The notes under the pieces: generated by a model
The model's input: the letters and a program-made list of their open reading frames with translations, nothing else
Databases searched by the model: none
What the model was told of the DNA's origin: nothing
Made by a program: the position numbers and the translations under genes
Shown: positions 11,968 to 28,138 of the stretch, piece by piece
How positions within the stretch are numbered: position 1 is the first letter of the stretch
Layout: each line of letters opens with the position of its first letter
Assembly (NCBI RefSeq): GCF_009763805.1
Contig: NZ_CP046804.1
Coordinates: 3,367,467 to 3,431,466, forward strand
DNA: 64,000 bases
Reading direction: 5' to 3'
Origin: Vibrio cidicii
GTDB taxonomy: Bacteria > Pseudomonadota > Gammaproteobacteria > Enterobacterales > Vibrionaceae

Positions 11968-12920
11968 TATATTCCTTGATGGATCAGGCCAAGAATCAGG
12001 CTTTGCAGCAGCAACCAGACAAAAATTCGCCACGCCAGCAGTGTTTGGATTTGGTCAATATGCAGCGCGGAAGGGGCAATTCGACCGCCAATTTTTGCTC
12101 GCTCGGTTTTTCGGCCTGCATAAATCGCCGGCCCGCCGAGCGAGAGTTGCAATTTGTTGCCCACAACGCACAGCAGCCAGCCAGGCCCGGGGAGCGGCCA
12201 CGATGGCGCTTGCTGTTTGATGCCACTTAACGCAATGCCGGCGTTTTTTCCGATAGCCAACAACAGGGCAAATAGGCGCAGTGGGATAACGTCCAATAAG
12301 GCGGTCAAGCGAACGGCAGAGAGACCGAAGGGGGCATAGTGTTGGCGACTGGGTGACCAAGCGCGGGCGAGCTCTGTGGTGAGTCGATACATCAAGGCGC
12401 CAATACCGCCGCCGATCGCAAACCAAAAAAACACGCCAATGACATTACGCCCATAACCCAGAATGACGGTCTCTGCGCCCGCTTTGCCCAATCCAAGTAG
12501 GGAAAGAGTGCGCGTTTCGCGATTGAGAAACGGGGTGAGTAACTCACGGGCTGTCACTTTGTCTTCATTGGCCATCGCGCGCATCAATTGCCTGGCCAGT
12601 GTTTCGTTGCTACGCCAGTCAAGCGCCAAGAGCAGCAGCGCCAGCTCAAACAGCTCTGTTTGCCATACTAAAGGCTGTAGGGCGACGAGTAGCACTAAAC
12701 ATGGCAACAGCATCAGTAGCAGTGCAAGGGTGCCGGAGAGTTGATTTTGTGTGTAACTGTCGGGACGATTGACTTTCTCCGCCAACAGTTGGGCGAACTT
12801 ATGCCATAACCTGATCGGATGAGAAGCTCGGGGAATAGGCAAAAGTAAATGAAACAACAGCGCGCCCCACATAATGAGGATCGCGCCATTGGCATAGAGT
12901 TGCTTAAACAGTTCTTCCAT
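11967..12920 (-). CDS. cbiB: CbiB/CobD-family adenosylcobinamide-phosphate synthase
   Basis: Membrane enzyme of the family that attaches aminopropanol (or its phosphate) to adenosylcobyric acid in cobalamin assembly. It is 317 residues with several hydrophobic helices and charged loops typical of CbiB (SNETLARQLMRAMANEDKVTARELL; FFWFAIGGGIGALMYRLTTELARAW). It starts 12 bases after mtnN and overlaps btuF by one base, so it sits inside a salvage/uptake operon. Without a nearby corrin-ring pathway it probably works in corrinoid salvage. Sequence divergence from enteric CbiB makes the exact reaction an inference. Confidence 0.82.
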   Translation of the reverse strand: MEELFKQLYANGAILIMWGALLFHLLLPIPRASHPIRLWHKFAQLLAEKVNRPDSYTQNQLSGTLALLLMLLPCLVLLVALQPLVWQTELFELALLLLALDWRSNETLARQLMRAMANEDKVTARELLTPFLNRETRTLSLLGLGKAGAETVILGYGRNVIGVFFWFAIGGGIGALMYRLTTELARAWSPSRQHYAPFGLSAVRLTALLDVIPLRLFALLLAIGKNAGIALSGIKQQAPSWPLPGPGWLLCVVGNKLQLSLGGPAIYAGRKTERAKIGGRIAPSALHIDQIQTLLAWRIFVWLLLQSLILGLIHQGI

Positions 12921-12932
12921 GAACGCGTGCGA

Positions 12933-13628
12933 TTATTTGATCAGCGACAGCATGTTGAAGACCATTTGCGACGAGCTTTGTGCCGCCAATGGGAGAAACT
13001 CTTCAAAACTCATTGGCGACTCTTTATCTGCCACATCTGAGATGGCGCGCACGACCACAAACGGCACTTTGAACTGGTGGCAAGTCTGGGCAATGGCTGA
13101 CGCTTCCATTTCAACGGCAATCACATTTGGGAAGTGGCTACGAATGAAAGCTTGGCGCTCTGCGGTGCAGACAAACGCATCGCCGGTACAGATCAAGCCG
13201 CGCACCGCGTGTTGACCTTCCATTTGCGCCAGCGCTTTTTCCGCGAGGCTCATCAGCTTTTCATCGGCTTCAAAAGCCGCTGGTTGGCCTGCCATCTGGC
13301 CAATTTCGTAGCCAAATGCCGTGACGTCGGCGTCGTGGTGGCGAACTTCGCTGGAGATCACCACATCACCCAAGTTGAGGCTAGCGTCAAAACCACCAGC
13401 CGAGCCAGTGTTGATCACCACGTCAGGTTGATATTCATCGAGCAGAATCGTTGTGCCAATGGCTGCGGCCACTTTACCAATACCCGATTGCAGTAACACC
13501 ACGTCAACGCCGTTGATCTGACCTGAATAAAAGGTACAGCCTGCTTTACTGACTGTTTTTGCGTTTTGCAGCGCATCTTTAAGAATGGCAACCTCTTGTT
13601 GCATTGCACCGATAATACCAACTTTCAT
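12933..13628 (-). CDS. mtnN: 5'-methylthioadenosine/S-adenosylhomocysteine nucleosidase
   Basis: Cleaves MTA and SAH to adenine and the thioribose or ribosyl-homocysteine product; this feeds the activated methyl cycle and autoinducer-2 synthesis. The 231-residue product begins [16 protein letters not shown] with the conserved acid at residue 12 and ends with the [14 protein letters not shown] segment carrying the catalytic Asp. It is the first gene of mtnN-cbiB-btuF-TRIC, a common order in gammaproteobacteria. The promoter must lie in the 94-bp gap to the DUF1499 gene. Confidence 0.97.
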   Translation of the reverse strand: MKVGIIGAMQQEVAILKDALQNAKTVSKAGCTFYSGQINGVDVVLLQSGIGKVAAAIGTTILLDEYQPDVVINTGSAGGFDASLNLGDVVISSEVRHHDADVTAFGYEIGQMAGQPAAFEADEKLMSLAEKALAQMEGQHAVRGLICTGDAFVCTAERQAFIRSHFPNVIAVEMEASAIAQTCHQFKVPFVVVRAISDVADKESPMSFEEFLPLAAQSSSQMVFNMLSLIK

Positions 13629-13722
13629 ATCAATCTCTTGTGTTCAACATTTGAATGGGCGTGAGTATAGCAAAGCTCTCTGACAATAAGTACACTCTGT
13701 TGGGTCCGTCTGGTTTGGCCGT

Positions 13723-14151
13723 TTATTCGATCAATCCGGCCTCTTGTAGCAAGGTCCTTAACTGCTCAGCTCGCTTACGGTTAACACCAAAATCAGAATA
13801 GCCGACCCGAGATTCTGAGCGTACCAGCAATTGCTTGCCATCTATTTTCAGTTCCAAATCATCGACAAAACGAAATACACGTGAAGTGCATTCGATGCGT
13901 AGATAATTTTCGTGCTGCTGTGCGCTTTTGGCGCCGGGAAGCTGTAATGCAACTTGTTCTATTTGAGCTAAGGTTGCCTGTGGTTTGAGAGCAAAAGGCT
14001 CAAGGCGAAACTTGTCGCGATTTTCTTGTGTAGAAACGCAGTTTGGCTTATCGCCACAAGGGGAAGCGGTTCGGTCCATCATTGGCGTGACTCCGGTTGC
14101 GCAGGCCGTTAGCCCACAAAGGCAGAAGGTGAGAAGAACGGCTTGTTTCAT
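13723..14151 (-). CDS. DUF1499 family lipoprotein
   Basis: Function unknown. From the ATG at 14151 (MKQAVLLTFCLCGLTACATG) there is a lipoprotein signal with lipobox LTAC (Cys 17), then a DUF1499 domain with the typical CVSTQ segment near the start and SRVGYSDFGVNRKRAEQLR near the end. Product 142 residues. An upstream ATG at 14166 exists, but GAGG sits 7 bases before the ATG at 14151 and nothing precedes the other. It is divided from gltD by a strong bidirectional terminator. Confidence 0.85.
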   Translation of the reverse strand: MKQAVLLTFCLCGLTACATGVTPMMDRTASPCGDKPNCVSTQENRDKFRLEPFALKPQATLAQIEQVALQLPGAKSAQQHENYLRIECTSRVFRFVDDLELKIDGKQLLVRSESRVGYSDFGVNRKRAEQLRTLLQEAGLIE

Positions 14152-14210
14152 ATTGGTACCTCGCATTGAGAGATAGCGACGTTAAGTGAATCTATTCAGT
14201 CTAAAACAAA

Positions 14211-14237
14211 AGAGGTTGGTGTCCATCACCAACCTCT
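14211..14237. terminator. Bidirectional terminator between gltD and DUF1499 gene
   Basis: Perfect 11-bp stem AGAGGTTGGTG/CACCAACCTCT with a 5-base loop, flanked by A-rich sequence left and Ts right. It terminates gltD on the minus strand; the plus-strand reading has no gene feeding it. Confidence 0.9.
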
Positions 14238-14252
14238 TTTCTACATCCAGAA

Positions 14253-20147
<5,895 letters not shown>

Positions 20148-20474
20148 TGCAATTCTCCCTTTGCTTCTCTGTCTTCCGGACAGAAATACCAGCATAAAGT
20201 TTGGCGGTATAGATGACTAACTATGCATTTAAATTGTTCTATTTTGTATATTAATGCACCAAAGCTGTTAGAAAATTTTAACAAAAAGTAATGCATTATT
20301 TTGCATTGAGTTCACAACGTATAGGTTATTGTGAAAAAGGTCAAGTTGTTAGTGAAAAATCACGTTAGCGCGGGATTTACCACGTAATGGTCTAAATAAA
20401 ATGTTTAAATTCAATTGGATAGTTTTTGTGATGTTACATTTTTGCAACATGGAGAATTTCGTAGGCAGAAAAAA

Positions 20475-20495
20475 GACCAGCATAAAATGCTGGTC
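20475..20495 (-). terminator. Terminator downstream of gltD copy 2
   Basis: Perfect 9-bp stem GACCAGCAT/ATGCTGGTC with an AAA loop, followed on the minus strand by a T-rich run (the plus strand shows a run of As at 20469-20474). It separates the two glt operons. Confidence 0.85.
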
Positions 20496-20532
20496 AATAA
20501 GAAAAGTTTGGAAGGATTGCGTATTGGTTACC

Positions 20533-20570
20533 GGTATCAGGCAGGTGTTTTGCGTGCACCGCCTGATACC
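20533..20570 (-). repeat. Long hairpin just after gltD copy 2
   Basis: Ten-base arms GGTATCAGGC and GCCTGATACC enclose a further GGTG/CACC pair, giving a 14-bp stem with one bulged base and a 9-base loop. It begins 11 bases after the gltD stop and precedes the terminator at 20475-20495. There is no T-run, so it may protect the mRNA 3' end rather than terminate. Confidence 0.6.
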
Positions 20571-20580
20571 AGTTGGTTTA

Positions 20581-22053
20581 TCAGCCAGCAGAGAGCATCA
20601 GTGAATCGGCTTTGGCTTCTAAGTTGGTGTTACCCATGAGGTAAGCATCGATAGCGCGAGCACTTTCGCGCCCTTCGTTGATACAGCGTACCACCAAAGA
20701 TTGGCCAGTGCGCATATCACCGGCGGCAAAAACGCCCGGTTGATTGGTCTGGAAATCTTGAGTGGCGACGTTGCCACGCTCATCAAGCGCCACATTCAGT
20801 TGGGCAAGAACGCCGTGAGGCTCTGGATGGAGGAAACCCATAGCCAGAAACGCCATGTCACAAGGGATCACACGTTCGCTGCCTGCCACCTCTTCAAAGC
20901 TGGGGCGCTCACCTGGGGCGGCCTTTTTCCACACAATATCAGCGAGGCGCAGGCCAGTGACTTGCCCCTGCTCATTGCCGATAAATTCCTTGGTCAAAAT
21001 GTTCCAATGGCGCTCACAACCCTCTTCGTGCGATGTCGACGTGCGCAGAATCATCGGATATTGCGGCCAAGGCATATTCGCAGGGCGTTTTTCTGGTGGC
21101 ATCGGCATGATTTCCACTTGCGTGATGCTGGCGGCGCCGTGACGGTTTGAGGTGCCGACACAGTCAGAACCGGTATCACCACCGCCGATCACTACCACAT
21201 GCTTGCCAGCTGCGTGGATCTCTTCCCCTTTGAGATCCATGTTGTTCGCGCGGCGGTTGTTTTGCGCCAAAAACTGCATCGCAAAATAGACGCCATTCAG
21301 CTCGCGACCCGGGATGGGCAGATCGCGCGGCACGGTCGAGCCACCCGTCAGCAGCACCACATCGTACTCTTGGCGAATTTGCTGCGCGTTGACGTTAACG
21401 CCAACGTGTTGATTGACTTTAAATTCAACACCAGCTTGTGCCATTAGATCGATTTTGCGATCGATGATGTCCATGCCCAGTTTGAAATCGGGAATCCCAA
21501 AGCGCAGCAAACCACCGACCTTTTCGTCGCGCTCAAACACAGTGACAAAATGGCCCGCACTGTTGAGCTGCTCGGCAGCGGCAAGGCCCGCCGGGCCAGA
21601 GCCGATGATCGCGACTTTTTTCCCCGTGCGTGAACGAGGGGTTTTCGGTTTGGCGTACCCTTCACGATACGCCGTTTCCACGATGGTTTTCTCGATATTA
21701 CAAATGGTGATCGGATCTTGGTTGATGCCAAGCACACAGGCGCTTTCACACGGTGCAGGGCAGACGCGACCAGTAAACTCAGGGAAGTTATTGGTCGAAC
21801 TTAGGATCTGCCACGCCTCTTCCCAGCTATCACGGTACACCGCGTCGTTAAACTCTGGGATGATGTTACCGATCGGGCAGCCGTTATGACAAAACGGCAC
21901 GCCACAATCCATACAACGTGATGCTTGTGTATTGATTTTGTTGCCAAAATCGCTGTTTAGGACAAATTCCTTGTTGTTTTGGATACGAACTGCTGGGTCA
22001 ATTTTCTTCGGCAGTTCACGACCAAACTCTAAAAATCCAGTAGGCTTACCCAT
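20581..22053 (-). CDS. gltD: Glutamate synthase small subunit, copy 2
   Basis: Second GOGAT beta subunit, 490 residues. Cysteine clusters [16 protein letters not shown] and CPAPCESAC, dinucleotide loops [16 protein letters not shown] and [21 protein letters not shown]. The GTSNRHG and [17 protein letters not shown] segments mark the long-type GltD found in many bacteria and plants-like GOGAT, rather than the E. coli-type sequence of copy 1. Its ATG directly abuts the stop codon of gltB copy 2 (TAAATG), so the pair is translationally coupled. Confidence 0.95.
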   Translation of the reverse strand: MGKPTGFLEFGRELPKKIDPAVRIQNNKEFVLNSDFGNKINTQASRCMDCGVPFCHNGCPIGNIIPEFNDAVYRDSWEEAWQILSSTNNFPEFTGRVCPAPCESACVLGINQDPITICNIEKTIVETAYREGYAKPKTPRSRTGKKVAIIGSGPAGLAAAEQLNSAGHFVTVFERDEKVGGLLRFGIPDFKLGMDIIDRKIDLMAQAGVEFKVNQHVGVNVNAQQIRQEYDVVLLTGGSTVPRDLPIPGRELNGVYFAMQFLAQNNRRANNMDLKGEEIHAAGKHVVVIGGGDTGSDCVGTSNRHGAASITQVEIMPMPPEKRPANMPWPQYPMILRTSTSHEEGCERHWNILTKEFIGNEQGQVTGLRLADIVWKKAAPGERPSFEEVAGSERVIPCDMAFLAMGFLHPEPHGVLAQLNVALDERGNVATQDFQTNQPGVFAAGDMRTGQSLVVRCINEGRESARAIDAYLMGNTNLEAKADSLMLSAG

Positions 22054-25000
22054 TTACACGGCCTCCGCTTCTTGTTGTTCTGCCTCTGCCTTGCGCTTTT
22101 TCAGCACCGCTTTGTAATCACGTGGCATCACTTTCACCAAGGATTTCAAGCTGCTTTCAAAGTTATCAAGGAAAGACTGAGCCACTTCACTTCCTGTGAA
22201 TTGAACATGCTTGGTCAGCATCTCCAGTAGCAGGTCTTTGTCTTCTTGTTCGATTGGATCGAGGTCGACCAATTCTGGGTTGAGTTTCGAGTTAAAATCC
22301 CCCGACTTGTCCCAAACGTAGGCCACGCCACCGCTCATACCTGCGGCGAAGTTGCGCCCGGTTGAACCAAGGATCAGCGCCACACCGCCGGTCATGTATT
22401 CACAGCCGTGGTCGCCGACACCTTCAACCACCACTTTCGCGCCGGAGTTACGCACACAGAAACGTTCACCCGCTAAGCCGCGAATGTAAGATTCACCAGA
22501 CGTCGCACCGTAGAAACAGACGTTACCGACAATAATGTTGTCTTCTGCCACGAGCGTGGAGTTGGCGTCAGGGTAGAGCACCAATGTGCCGCCCGATAGG
22601 CCTTTACCCCAGTAGTCGTTGGCATCGCCTTCCACCTCAAACTTCACGCCTTTGGCAAGGAATGCACCGAAAGATTGCCCCGCACTGCCAGTGAACTTAA
22701 CCTGCATCGGCTGTGGTAAGCCTTGATCTTTATACACTTTGGAGATTTCGTTCGACAGCATGGTGCCAACCGAGCGGTCGGTATTGATGATCGGAAACTC
22801 GGCTTGTACCGCTTGGCCGTTTTCCAGCGCAGGTTGCGCCGCTTGGATCAGTTGACGATCCAGTACCGCTTCCAAGTGATGGTTCTGCTGAGTTTGACAG
22901 TAGATGCCGTCTTGCTCGCGTGGCTGCTCAATAAACAGCACAGGAGAGAGATCCAAGTTTTTGTATTTCCAGTGAGCAACGTTGTCGCGCACTTTCAATT
23001 TATGCGCTTGACCGACCATCTCTGCAATGGTGCGAAAGCCAAGTTCAGCCATGATTTCACGTAGCCCTTGCGCCATGTACTGGAAGAAGGTCACGACGTC
23101 ATCTACACGGCCGTCGAAACGCTCACGCAGCGTTTTGTTTTGCGTGGCGATGCCGACAGGACAGGTGTTCTTATGACACTTACGCATCATGATACAGCCT
23201 TCCACCACCAGAGCAGCGGTCGCAACCCCCCACTCTTCAGCACCCAACAGAGTCGCAATCGCGATGTCGCGCGGGGTTTTCATCTGGCCATCGGCTTGTA
23301 CCACGATACGGTTACGCAGGCCGTTTTTCAGCAGCGTTTGGTGCGTCTCAGCTAGGCCAAGTTCCCACGGCAGACCGGTGTGACGGATCGAAGAGATCGG
23401 TGATGCGCCCGTACCGCCGTCGTGGCCTGCAATTAGCACCACATCGGCCTTGGCTTTCGCAACGCCCGAGGCGATGGTGCCAACACCCGCTTCAGAGACC
23501 AATTTGACGTTGACGCGACCTTTACGGTTGGCGTTTTTCAGGTCAAATATCAGCTGGGCTAAGTCTTCAATCGAGTAGATGTCGTGGTGTGGCGGTGGCG
23601 AAATCAGGCCCACTCCCGGAGTGGAGTGACGCGTTGCGCCGATCCAATCATCGACTTTATCGCCAGGCAACTGACCACCTTCACCCGGTTTCGCGCCCTG
23701 CGCCATCTTGATCTGGATTTCATCTGAGTTGGTCAGATAGTAAGAGGTGACGCCAAAACGGCCAGAAGCAACCTGCTTGATGGCTGAACGCTCGGAATCG
23801 CCATTCTCTCTTGGCTCAAAACGGATCGGATCTTCACCGCCTTCACCCGAGTTGGATTTCGCGCCAAGACGGTTCATGGCAACGGCAAGAGTGGAGTGCG
23901 CTTCGTAAGAGATCGAACCAAACGACATCGCCCCTGTGGCGAAGCGTTTAACGATGCTCTCAATCGGTTCCACTTCTTCAATCGGAATAGAGCCAGCGGG
24001 ATTTTTGACAAAATCAAGTTGGCTGCGCAGCGTGACCGCTTTGTCGCCTTGACTGTCGACCGCAGCGGCGTACTTCTTGAATTCTTGGAAGTCTTTGTTG
24101 CGCGTTGAATGTTGCAGCAAATGGATGGTTTCAGGGTTGAACAGGTGTTTTTCGCCACGCTGTTTCCACTGATACACGCCGCCGACATCCAACATCTGGA
24201 CTGGGATTTCACGAGTAGGGTAACCAACACGATGACGTACCAAGACTTCTTTAGCGATGTCATCGAGCGTCAAGCCTTGAATACGGGTGACGGTTCCGGT
24301 GAAGTATTTATCGACCACCGCTTTGCTGATGCCAAGCGCTTCGAAGATCTGCGCGCCGTGGTAAGACTGCAGCGTGGAGATGCCCATCTTAGAGAAGATT
24401 TTCAGCAGGCCGCCGTTAACCCCCTTGCGGTAGTTGTTGAAATACTGCTCAACCGACACGCTGGCATCCAGTTTTTTACGACGTTGCAGATCAACGATGG
24501 TTTCGGTGACCAGATATGGGTTCACCGCATTGGCACCGTAGCCGACCAGTGTGGCGAAGTGGTGCGTTTCACGCGCGTCGCCAGTTTCGACCACGATACC
24601 GCATTTGGCACGCAGGCCTTTACGGATCAGGTGATGGTGCACTGCGCCTACCGCCAGCATGGCAGGAATGGCGGCGTGGTTGGAGTTTACCGCGCGGTCT
24701 GTCAGCAAAATAATTGAGTAACCGTCGATTACCGCATCTTCGGCGTACTGGCAAATACGTTTTAGCGCGCGCTCCAGTTTGCCCGCATCTTCACTGGCTT
24801 GGAAAACGATATCCAGCGTTTTAGCTTGTAAATGCTCGTTGTCAATTGCGCGCAGCTTTTCCAGCTCGGCGTTGGAGATAACGGGCGATTCCAATTCCAC
24901 TTTACGGCAATGAACTGGCGATTCCGCCAATAGGTTCTGATCTTTACCTATGTAGGTATTGAGCGACATCACCATACGTTTCGCGGATCGGGTCGATCGG

Positions 25001-26594
25001 CGGGTTGGTCACCTGAGCAAACAACTGCTTAAAGTAGTTGGCAAGATGCTGCGATTGGTGCGACAAAATCGCTACCGGCCAGTCAGCGCCCATTGAACCC
25101 AGCGGCTCGTAACCTGTTTGTGCCAGCGGCAGAATGATTTCGTTTACTTCTTCCGCACTGATGCCGAAGGCTTGTTGGCGATGCAGCAGACGCTCTGGTG
25201 AAGGTTGGCTGTGAACGTTGTCGGCATCCGGCAGCGATTTTAAGCTCAGCAGGTTGTCTTGTACCCACTGCTCATAAGGCTGTGCGTTGGCGATGGAGTC
25301 TTTCACTTCTTCATCTGAAATGATGCGACCTTGTTCGAGATCGGCGACAAAGATGCGCCCCGGTTGCAAACGGCCACGGTACTCGACGTTTTCCGCAGGC
25401 ACTTCGACTACGCCAGACTCTGACGCCATGATCAGCATGTTGTCTTTGGTCACGGTATAGCGAGAAGGGCGAAGGCCGTTACGATCGAGCGTCGCTCCCA
25501 CCTGAACACCGTCGGTGAAACAGACAGACGCTGGGCCATCCCACGGTTCCATAATGTTGGCGTGGTATTGGTAGAAAGCGCGACGTTTCGGGTCCATGGC
25601 TTTGTTTTCCTGCCACGCTTCTGGGATCATCATCATCAAGGCGTGTGGCAAGCTGCGGCCAGAGAGTACCAAAAGCTCCAGAACCATATCGAAGTTGGCC
25701 GAATCCGATGCACCTTCTTGGCACACAGGCAGCAGCATGTCGATTTCTGCTTGAGTGAACAGTTTGGATTCTAGGATCGCTTCACGCGCTTTCATCCAGT
25801 TCAGGTTGCCGCGTACTGTGTTGATCTCACCGTTGTGCGCGATGTAGCGGAAAGGCTGCGCAAGGCGCCATTTCGGGAAAGTATTGGTAGAGAAACGCGA
25901 GTGAACCAGAGCGAGCGCCGTCACCATGGTTGGGTTTTGCAGATCCAAAAAGTACTGAGGTACCTGCTCTGTGGTCAGTTGGCCTTTGTAAACCAGCGTT
26001 TTGTACGACATCGAGTTGATGTAAAAATCATCGCCGATGTTCGAGACGCTTTCTAAACAGACGCGCACCGTGTAGTTGCGCAGCACGTACAGTTTACGCT
26101 CCAACTCTTCCGGTGTGCAGCCCGGGCCACCCGAGATAAAAACGTGCTCAAATTGAGGCTCTGTGCTAAGGGGATCTGCGCCGATCATCGAGTTGTCGGT
26201 CGGCAAGACACGGTAGCCCAAAATGTCGAGATCGAGACGCTTGGCATTGCGCTGTAAAATATCGCGACACTGTTCACGCTTGTACTCGTCTTTCGGGAAC
26301 AACACCACCCCGACACCGTATTTTTCAAAAGAAGGCAGCTTGAGTCCAAGCTTAACCGCTTCTTCCAAAAGAAATTCATGAGGTTTTTGCAGCAGAATGC
26401 CCGCGCCGTCACCGCTACATGGATCACAACCTTGGCCGCCGCGGTGCTCCATTCGCGCCAGCATCTCAAGAGCCTGTGTGACCACTTGGTGAGACTTACG
26501 GTTTTTCAGGTGAGCAACAAAACCAATACCACAGGCGTCATGCTCCAGTTTCTGGAGTATACAAACCCTGCGAACTTTGCTCTCTATCTACCAT
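22054..26594 (-). CDS. gltB: Glutamate synthase large subunit, copy 2 (frame broken twice)
   Basis: Second GOGAT alpha subunit. From the ATG at 26594 the first codons read MVDREQSSQGLYTPE and then hit a stop; deleting one base of the TTT at 26549-26551 gives ELEHDACGIGFVAHLKNRKSHQ, so the catalytic Cys is residue 21 after a 20-residue propeptide. A second break is repaired by deleting one base of the TTT at 24979-24981, joining TNPPIDPIRE to RMVMSLNTYIG. The corrected product is about 1512 residues, with 3Fe-4S cysteines in CIMMRKCHKNTCPVG. Both breaks are GAAC read as GAAAC on the coding strand. It is only distantly similar to copy 1. Confidence 0.93.
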
Positions 26595-27141
26595 AGATAC
26601 TTCCTTCCAGTTCTAATTGACGCAACAACCCATGCAGAAAACACTGCATAAATAGTGATTGAGCATCCGTCCTTTATAGTTCTGAGTCGCAACCAGCAAG
26701 GGAAGCTGGTTTTGAGTCCTTTCCGCATCCCACAGGAATCATGTTGTGGGAAAAACAATCCTTGGTGATATCCCGGTTTTATTGGTCACTTTATAGTGAT
26801 TTATATAGGTTGGAGTGGGGCATCACCGACATAATCCGTGTTTCATCTTGTAATTAAAGTCACAAAAATGACGGTTATGTGTAAGTATCCTACAATTTTG
26901 TGACTAGCCAATGCAACGAAAAGTCTTGGTTGCATCCCAAAAAAATCGTTTAAAAATGCATTTTTAGTTTAACATTTATGCAACATGAGCGTTTTTTGTC
27001 TTTAATTATGCAGGTTTATTGATTTTTGCCAGTGAATGGGGTGTTTGAATTCGCTAGCATGCTGTGTTTTTTCTTGCGAATGTGTAATTTAATTACACAG
27101 ATCGAATTAAGATTGATTCCGCTTTAGATTGGGTGAGTTCA
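26595..27141. promoter_or_regulatory. Divergent control region gltB-2 / yhcC
   Basis: A 547-bp AT-rich gap between divergent genes. Two perfect 7-bp inverted repeats lie in what should be the gltB leader: AACCAGC/GCTGGTT (26691-26711) and TCCCACA/TGTGGGA (26728-26751). The half nearest yhcC is AT-rich, with TTTAATTA-type tracts. I could not assign a convincing -10/-35 pair or a named operator. Confidence 0.4.
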
Positions 27142-28086
27142 ATGCAATTACATCAACTGGTGAACACTCTAGGTCAGGACTTGCAGCGTCGTTATGGGGA
27201 GAAAGTCCACAAGCTGACGTTGCATGGTGGCTTTAGTTGCCCGAACCGTGATGGGACGATTGGTCGCGGCGGCTGCACATTTTGTAATGTCGCCTCATTT
27301 GCCGATGAGCAGGCACAAATCAAGAGTATTCAGTTGCAACTTAGTGAGCGCGCTGGCGAAGTGCATCGCGCCAAACGCTATCTAGCGTATTTTCAAGCCT
27401 ATACCAGCACTTATGCGGAAGTGCAGGTATTGAAGAACATGTATGAAGAAGCGCTGAAAGCGGCGGATATTGTTGGGTTGTGTGTGGGAACGCGCCCGGA
27501 TTGTGTACCTGATGCGGTGTTGGATTTGCTTGCAGGCTATGTGCAGCAGGGGTTTGAAATTTGGCTCGAACTGGGTTTGCAGACGGCGAATGATCAGACA
27601 CTCAAACGCATCAACCGTGGTCACGACTTTGCCTGTTATGCCGAGATCACCCGCCGTGCCCGTGCGCTGGGTATCAAAGTGTGTACGCATTTGATTGTTG
27701 GTTTGCCAAAAGAGAGCGGGCAAGAGAACCGCTTGACACTCGACAAAGTGATCGCCACGGGAACAGATGGCATTAAACTGCATGGTTTGCACATTGTTGA
27801 GGGAAGCACCATGGCAAAAGCGTGGCGCGTAGGCAAATTGGAGGCGCCGAGCTTAGAAGAGTATGTGGCGATTGCGTGCGATCTGATCCGTCACACCCCG
27901 CCAGAAATCGTTTATCACCGCGTTTCTTCTGCGGCGCGGCGTCCGACCTTGCTCTCTCCATTGTGGTGTGAAAATCGCTGGCTCGCGATGACAGAAATTG
28001 GCAAGGCATTGGCGCTGCTGGGGGCGCAAGGCAGCGCACTTGAGCGCCCTTTCCGGTTTACAAAACCCCAATTAAAAGCGGAATAA
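27142..28086 (+). CDS. yhcC: Radical SAM protein, YhcC/TIGR01212 family
   Basis: Radical S-adenosylmethionine enzyme of the YhcC family; the substrate is not established. The cluster-binding cysteines are in FSCPNRDGTIGRGGCTFCNV, near residue 30, an atypical spacing (Cys-X11-Cys-X2-Cys) shared by the family. Other family segments are VGLCVGTRPDC and INRGHDFACY. The ATG at 27142 gives MQLHQLV, matching the E. coli start; a GTG three codons upstream is also possible. In E. coli yhcC likewise sits between arcB and gltB, so this neighbourhood is conserved. Confidence 0.9.
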   Translation: MQLHQLVNTLGQDLQRRYGEKVHKLTLHGGFSCPNRDGTIGRGGCTFCNVASFADEQAQIKSIQLQLSERAGEVHRAKRYLAYFQAYTSTYAEVQVLKNMYEEALKAADIVGLCVGTRPDCVPDAVLDLLAGYVQQGFEIWLELGLQTANDQTLKRINRGHDFACYAEITRRARALGIKVCTHLIVGLPKESGQENRLTLDKVIATGTDGIKLHGLHIVEGSTMAKAWRVGKLEAPSLEEYVAIACDLIRHTPPEIVYHRVSSAARRPTLLSPLWCENRWLAMTEIGKALALLGAQGSALERPFRFTKPQLKAE

Positions 28087-28138
28087 CCGCTTATTTGCTG
28101 ATATATTTGCAAACAGCGTTAAAAATCAGGTAGCAAAG